64,000 nt of DNA. Source: Hoeflea_A sp040932035. GTDB lineage: Bacteria; Pseudomonadota; Alphaproteobacteria; Rhizobiales; Rhizobiaceae. Below the pieces are notes generated by a model that saw nothing but the letters and a program-made list of their open reading frames with translations, had not been told where the DNA came from and searched no databases. Below, in pieces: positions 60,909 to 64,000 of the stretch (positions are counted from its first letter, which is position 1; each line of letters opens with the position of its first letter). The position numbers were made by a program, and so were the translations under genes. Location of the stretch: contig NZ_JBFRBB010000002.1 in NCBI RefSeq assembly GCF_040932035.1, forward strand, positions 868,001 through 932,000, written 5' to 3'.

Positions 60909-60970
60909 TGTCGTTCCTCCCGATCAGCAGCAGACGGCTGATGCGCCGGAATATTGAGGAATCGCTATTG

Positions 60971-61010
60971 TTAGTAAAATTTATTTTCTTTATTAAGTGA
61001 GTAAAATAAT
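60971..61010. promoter_or_regulatory. AT-rich cbbF-cbbR intergenic control region with repeated half-sites
   Basis: AGTAAAAT occurs at 60973-60980 and again at 61000-61007, a 27-bp repeat unit inside a very AT-rich stretch between divergent cbbF and cbbR. Several T-N11-A elements typical of CbbR binding are present. Exact binding positions cannot be fixed by eye. Confidence 0.45.
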
Positions 61011-61026
61011 CTAACTTAGCTGTGTT

Positions 61027-61974
61027 ATGAACATCACTATCCGACAATTGCGTTCCCTCATCGCCATTGAGAAATCGCAAAAAATATCGAGTGCAGCCAA
61101 GGAGTTAGGCCTGACCGGCCCAGCCATTACGCTGCAATTGAAACAGCTGGAGGACGAAATCGGTCTGCCGCTGTTCGACCGCACACCGGCGGGGATGCGT
61201 CCGACTGCCGCAGGGCGCAGGGTTCTTGACGCAGCACACTCGGTTTATGAGCGGCTGCGCACGCTCGATGAAGAGATCACGGCTTTCAAGGGCGGACGGC
61301 ACGGAACGCTCAGACTGGGAGCGGTCTCTACGGCCAAATATTTCGCGCCACGGCTGATAGCCGCATTCAAGAACCGCCATCCCACAATCCAGATCGAACT
61401 GTTTGTCGGCAACCGCGCCGAAACCATCGGAGCGTTGCGCGAGCAAAGCATCGACATTGCGCTGATGGGCCGCCCACCCGCCGACCTTAAGGTGAACGCA
61501 TCCGTATTCGGCGATCATCCGCTGGTTATTATCGCCCCCTCAGATCACCATCTTGCAAGGCGGCGTGAAATCAGTAAATCGCAAATCGCCACCGAGGAGT
61601 TCCTCGTTCGGGAACCCGGATCGGGTACGCGAATCTCGTTGGAAATCTTCTTTGCCGACGTGCCTTCGAAGCTCGATAATCTCGGCACCGAAATGGGATC
61701 GAACGAAACCATCAAACAGGCCGTCATGGCGGGCCTTGGCGTCGGCTTCATATCCGCGCACACCATCGAGCAGGAGTTGCAATTGGAAAGGCTGGTCATT
61801 CTCGATGTGGTTGGTCTGCCGATCCGCCGGCAGTGGTTTTCCGTATCGCGCGCCGACCGCGCGCAATCGCCGGCGATGGGTATATTTCAGGAATTCCTGA
61901 CCAGACAGGGTCCGCGATACCTACCCGTCATACCCAGAACCTACCCGGCCGAAACCGCTTTGACGAACCGGTAA
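61027..61974 (+). CDS. cbbR: CbbR-type LysR regulator
   Basis: The 315-residue regulator has an N-terminal helix-turn-helix (MNITIRQLRSLIAIEKSQKISSAAKELGLTGPAITLQLKQLEDEIGLPLFDR) and a C-terminal effector domain with VREPGSGTRISLEIFF. It is transcribed away from cbbF. CbbR activates the cbb operon and responds to metabolites such as RuBP or NADPH in relatives. ATG 61027 begins the conserved domain; no strong ribosome-binding site is visible. Confidence 0.93.
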   Translation: MNITIRQLRSLIAIEKSQKISSAAKELGLTGPAITLQLKQLEDEIGLPLFDRTPAGMRPTAAGRRVLDAAHSVYERLRTLDEEITAFKGGRHGTLRLGAVSTAKYFAPRLIAAFKNRHPTIQIELFVGNRAETIGALREQSIDIALMGRPPADLKVNASVFGDHPLVIIAPSDHHLARRREISKSQIATEEFLVREPGSGTRISLEIFFADVPSKLDNLGTEMGSNETIKQAVMAGLGVGFISAHTIEQELQLERLVILDVVGLPIRRQWFSVSRADRAQSPAMGIFQEFLTRQGPRYLPVIPRTYPAETALTNR

Positions 61975-62047
61975 CAACAAACAAAAAAGCAAGAGCCGGT
62001 CCGGATCCGCAGCCCGCCCGCGCCCATAATCCGTCAACCGGCCCTCT

Positions 62048-62064
62048 CGCCGCCGATGGCGGCG
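62048..62064. terminator. GC-rich hairpin between convergent cbbR and oxidoreductase genes
   Basis: CGCCGCC and GGCGGCG form a perfect 7-bp stem with a GAT loop between the cbbR stop (61974) and the oxidoreductase stop (62142). There is no T-run, so termination efficiency is uncertain. Confidence 0.4.
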
Positions 62065-62141
62065 CAGCCCCTTCCCGATCCTTGTGCCGGCACCACCCCG
62101 TCAGGGAGCAAGGCCGTGGTTCCGGCTAAGATGAAAAGAGC

Positions 62142-63155
62142 CTATAGATGTACCGTTTCGCCCTCCTCCGCCGACTTGGCGATGGCTTCCAGCACTTCAA
62201 TATTGTGCACCATCTCTTCTGCTGTGTAGGGATAGTCCGCGGTACCGCGGATCGCTGCGGCAAACGCTTCGAGATTGGCAACAACCGTATCGGTCCACTC
62301 AAACCGCTCGGTTTTCATCGGCGCACCGGTGCGCGCCAGAATGAGTTCGGCAATGCCGCCCGGCGTATCGGGATGGGTATCGTTTCGCACCTCAACCCAC
62401 TGATCCGATCCGAAAACATGAAAGCGAATGAAATGCGGTGTGGCCAGAACGGCGCTCAGGCTTGCGGTCATGCCGGCTTCGAAACCGAGCTGTACCGTCA
62501 CCACGTCGCCGGTCTCCCAGCCGAGAATACGGTCGGCGGTCAATGCCTGCACCGTGCGCACCCGGCCAAACAGCGAAATGTAGAGATCGCTCAGGTGAAT
62601 GCCCATCGCGGTCATGCCGGCCGCAGGCGACACCGCCTTTGAAGTCCGCCAGTCGCCGGCGGGAACATTGATCAGCTTGTCGTGGCTGAACGCCGCCTCG
62701 GCATGCATGATCGTGCCGAGTGCGCCGTCCTCGACCAGTTTGCGGACCCGCTGCAGCGCCGGCTCGAAACGGCGTTCGTGGCCTATTCCAAGAACAACGC
62801 CCGCTGCTTCGCAGGCGGCAACCGACCGGCGGGCGCTTTGCCCGGTGAGACCCAGGGGTTTTTCGCAGAAAACATGTTTCCCGGAAGCCGCCGAGGCAAC
62901 CACCTGCTCCTCATGCATCGTGTTGGGCGTCGTCAAAATGATCGCGTCAATGTCGGCATCGCTCAGCGCGTCTTCAAATGCAGCCACCGTACGCACGCCA
63001 TGTTCACCGGCCAAACTGCGCCGCTCTTCAGAAGGATCGATGACGAGAACCGGGCAAATGAGTTCATTTTCGGCAAGACGCCGGACCATATGCTGGCCCC
63101 ACCAGCCATAGCCGGCAATTGCGACATTGATCCTGTCGGAATTCTCACTCCGCAT
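62142..63155 (-). CDS. Gfo/Idh/MocA-family oxidoreductase
   Basis: The 337-residue protein has an N-terminal NAD(P)-binding Rossmann domain (NVAIAGYGWWGQHMVRRL) with the conserved HVFCEKPLGLTGQ (the EKP motif, about residues 92-104) and GIGHERRFEPALQRVRKL. The C-terminal domain is alpha/beta with GIHLSDLYISLFGRV. Members oxidise or reduce sugars, inositols or similar polyols. It follows the flavin reductase gene by 33 bp and may belong to the same pathway. Confidence 0.9.
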   Translation of the reverse strand: MRSENSDRINVAIAGYGWWGQHMVRRLAENELICPVLVIDPSEERRSLAGEHGVRTVAAFEDALSDADIDAIILTTPNTMHEEQVVASAASGKHVFCEKPLGLTGQSARRSVAACEAAGVVLGIGHERRFEPALQRVRKLVEDGALGTIMHAEAAFSHDKLINVPAGDWRTSKAVSPAAGMTAMGIHLSDLYISLFGRVRTVQALTADRILGWETGDVVTVQLGFEAGMTASLSAVLATPHFIRFHVFGSDQWVEVRNDTHPDTPGGIAELILARTGAPMKTERFEWTDTVVANLEAFAAAIRGTADYPYTAEEMVHNIEVLEAIAKSAEEGETVHL

Positions 63156-63188
63156 CAGCTCTCCCCGTTTGTTGTAATTGTTGCGCGC

Positions 63189-63698
63189 TCAGGCTGCCGC
63201 ATCGGATAGATGGGTAAACTGGCCCCGGTGGAACACCAGCGGCTGCTTCTCGAAGGTCGAAATGCCGACAACCTCGCCGAGATAGATTTCGTGGTCACCG
63301 CCATCATAGCGCCTGTATGTCCTGCATTCGAGCTGCGCATGAACGCCATTGATGAGCGGCACATTCTCAAACCCGGGTCGAAAAGCCACGTTTTGGAATT
63401 TGTTGTCCGCGGGCCGGGCAAACTGCATGCACAGTTCGCGCTGGTCTTTCGCCAGAATGTTGATGGCAAAACTGCTGTATCTGCGGAAAGCGTCGAAGCT
63501 CGGTGCGTTGCGTGCCAGGCTCCACAATATCAGCGGCGGTGCAAGCGATACCGAATTGAACGAATTGATCGTCAATCCAACCGGCGCGCCTGCGTCTCCA
63601 ACCGTGGTAACGACGGCAACGCCCGTCGCAAAATGGCCTAGTGCATCGCGCAACATGTTGCGGTCTATCTGCACTGCATTCGGGATCGTATCTCTCAT
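63189..63698 (-). CDS. Flavin reductase family protein (FMN-binding split barrel)
   Basis: The 169-residue protein of the HpaC/flavin reductase-like family has MLRDALGHFATGVAVVTT, APVGLTINSFNSVSLAPPLILWSLARNAPSF and FAINILAKDQRELCMQFA. It should supply reduced flavin to a monooxygenase. The divergent luciferase-like monooxygenase at 63924 is the likely partner. Start ATG 63698. Confidence 0.9.
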   Translation of the reverse strand: MRDTIPNAVQIDRNMLRDALGHFATGVAVVTTVGDAGAPVGLTINSFNSVSLAPPLILWSLARNAPSFDAFRRYSSFAINILAKDQRELCMQFARPADNKFQNVAFRPGFENVPLINGVHAQLECRTYRRYDGGDHEIYLGEVVGISTFEKQPLVFHRGQFTHLSDAAA

Positions 63699-63789
63699 TT
63701 ATTTGCCGCCGGTTTGTTGTTTCTGGATTGCGGATTGGCCCAACAATATGGGCGCCTGGTAAAGCAAACAAATTATTTTGCATTATGCC

Positions 63790-63835
63790 GGCCATCAGGA
63801 CTTCTGAATACAGGCCATCAGGACACCTGAACACG
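63790..63835. repeat. Two 23-bp direct repeats in the flavin reductase/monooxygenase promoter
   Basis: GGCCATCAGGAC (63790-63801) followed by CTGAA recurs at 63813-63824 followed by CTGAA, a period of 23 bp. Each unit contains a small dyad (TCAG...CTGA). They lie between the divergent starts and are probably operator sites. Confidence 0.55.
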
Positions 63836-63852
63836 CCAATAAGCCAAAATCA

Positions 63853-63870
63853 TTACGCGTTGGCGCGTAA
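63853..63870. promoter_or_regulatory. Inverted repeat upstream of the luciferase-like gene
   Basis: TTACGCG and CGCGTAA are exact arms separated by TTGG, 53 bp upstream of the monooxygenase ATG. It is a probable regulator-binding site. The factor is unknown. Confidence 0.5.
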
Positions 63871-63923
63871 GATCAATATGCTCGGTGCAATTCCTATCAA
63901 CCAGAAAAATATTGGGATGCACA

Positions 63924-64000
63924 ATGGATATCTCGTTTTTCACCATGCCGATCCACCCCGTCGGCAAGCCTATTTCACAGTCATTGCGTGAAGACCGGGA
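63924..64000 (+). CDS. Luciferase-like (LLM) flavin-dependent monooxygenase, N-terminus only
   Basis: Only the first 25 codons are in the window. They read MDISFFTMPIHPVGKP and then end with LREDR, the pattern that opens many LLM-class FMN-dependent monooxygenases. Start ATG 63924; no strong Shine-Dalgarno is seen. Divergent placement opposite a flavin reductase gene supports a two-component monooxygenase. The substrate cannot be inferred. Confidence 0.65.
   Translation, partial: MDISFFTMPIHPVGKPISQSLREDR

Overview
The window looks like chromosomal DNA of an alphaproteobacterium, most likely of the order Hyphomicrobiales (rhizobia and relatives). The signs are a GC-rich sequence, long operons whose genes overlap by ATGA or TGATG, a red-type (form IC) RubisCO operon with cbbX and a divergent cbbR, and an nrt-nir-nas nitrate operon. 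I see no rRNA, tRNA, insertion sequence, phage or CRISPR. Genes fill almost the whole window.

Layout. (1) 1-3957: acyl-CoA/acid catabolism genes (crotonase-fold protein cut by the window edge, transglutaminase-like protein, acyl-CoA synthetase, alpha/beta hydrolase) around a perfect TetR-type palindrome. (2) 3842-14752, minus: nitrate assimilation operon nrtA-nrtB-fused ATPase-nirB-nirD-nasA-truncated cysG, behind a textbook sigma-54 promoter at 14931-14946. (3) 15095-26024, minus: an eleven-gene catabolic block. It encodes an orphan AceE-like ThDP enzyme, a creatininase-family protein, an NMT1/ThiY-type ABC transporter, a CodA-like amidohydrolase, an FAD-linked oxidase, two flavodoxin-fold quinone reductases, a RidA protein and a RutR-like regulator. 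A RutR-like operator lies just upstream of the first gene. (4) 26317-35937: AraC regulator, nitronate monooxygenase, NmrA protein and amidase, then a divergent set (hydratase, family III CoA-transferase, acyl-CoA dehydrogenase, MmgE/PrpD) that resembles the itaconate-degradation locus of Pseudomonas without its lyase. (5) 35998-48495: two operons encoding split Rieske oxygenases. (6) 48661-60908: a complete Calvin-cycle operon cbbF-P-T-G-K-A-L-S-X-E-Z-Y with divergent cbbR (61027-61974). (7) 62142-64000: an oxidoreductase, a flavin reductase and the first codons of a divergent luciferase-like monooxygenase.

The most unusual region is 35998-48495. In each of two operons the oxygenase is divided over two polypeptides. 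One carries the mononuclear-iron motif D109-H112-H117 but has the Rieske cluster-binding core cut out. The other carries only the Rieske ligands. Each pair is encoded with a glutathione-S-transferase-like protein. This recalls the caffeine N7-demethylase NdmCDE of Pseudomonas putida, but here the Rieske unit is a free protein and not part of the reductase. One operon also carries a full-length NdmA/VanA-like oxygenase, a class IA reductase and a degenerate acylphosphatase. The other carries a BMP-type (nucleoside-like) ABC importer. A LysR gene sits between them, and a nearly identical 19-bp dyad lies at the LysR start and in the promoter of the second operon. A plausible but unproven reading is a demethylase system for a nucleoside-like or purine-like N-methyl compound. 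Its formaldehyde could be oxidised to CO2 next to the Calvin-cycle operon.
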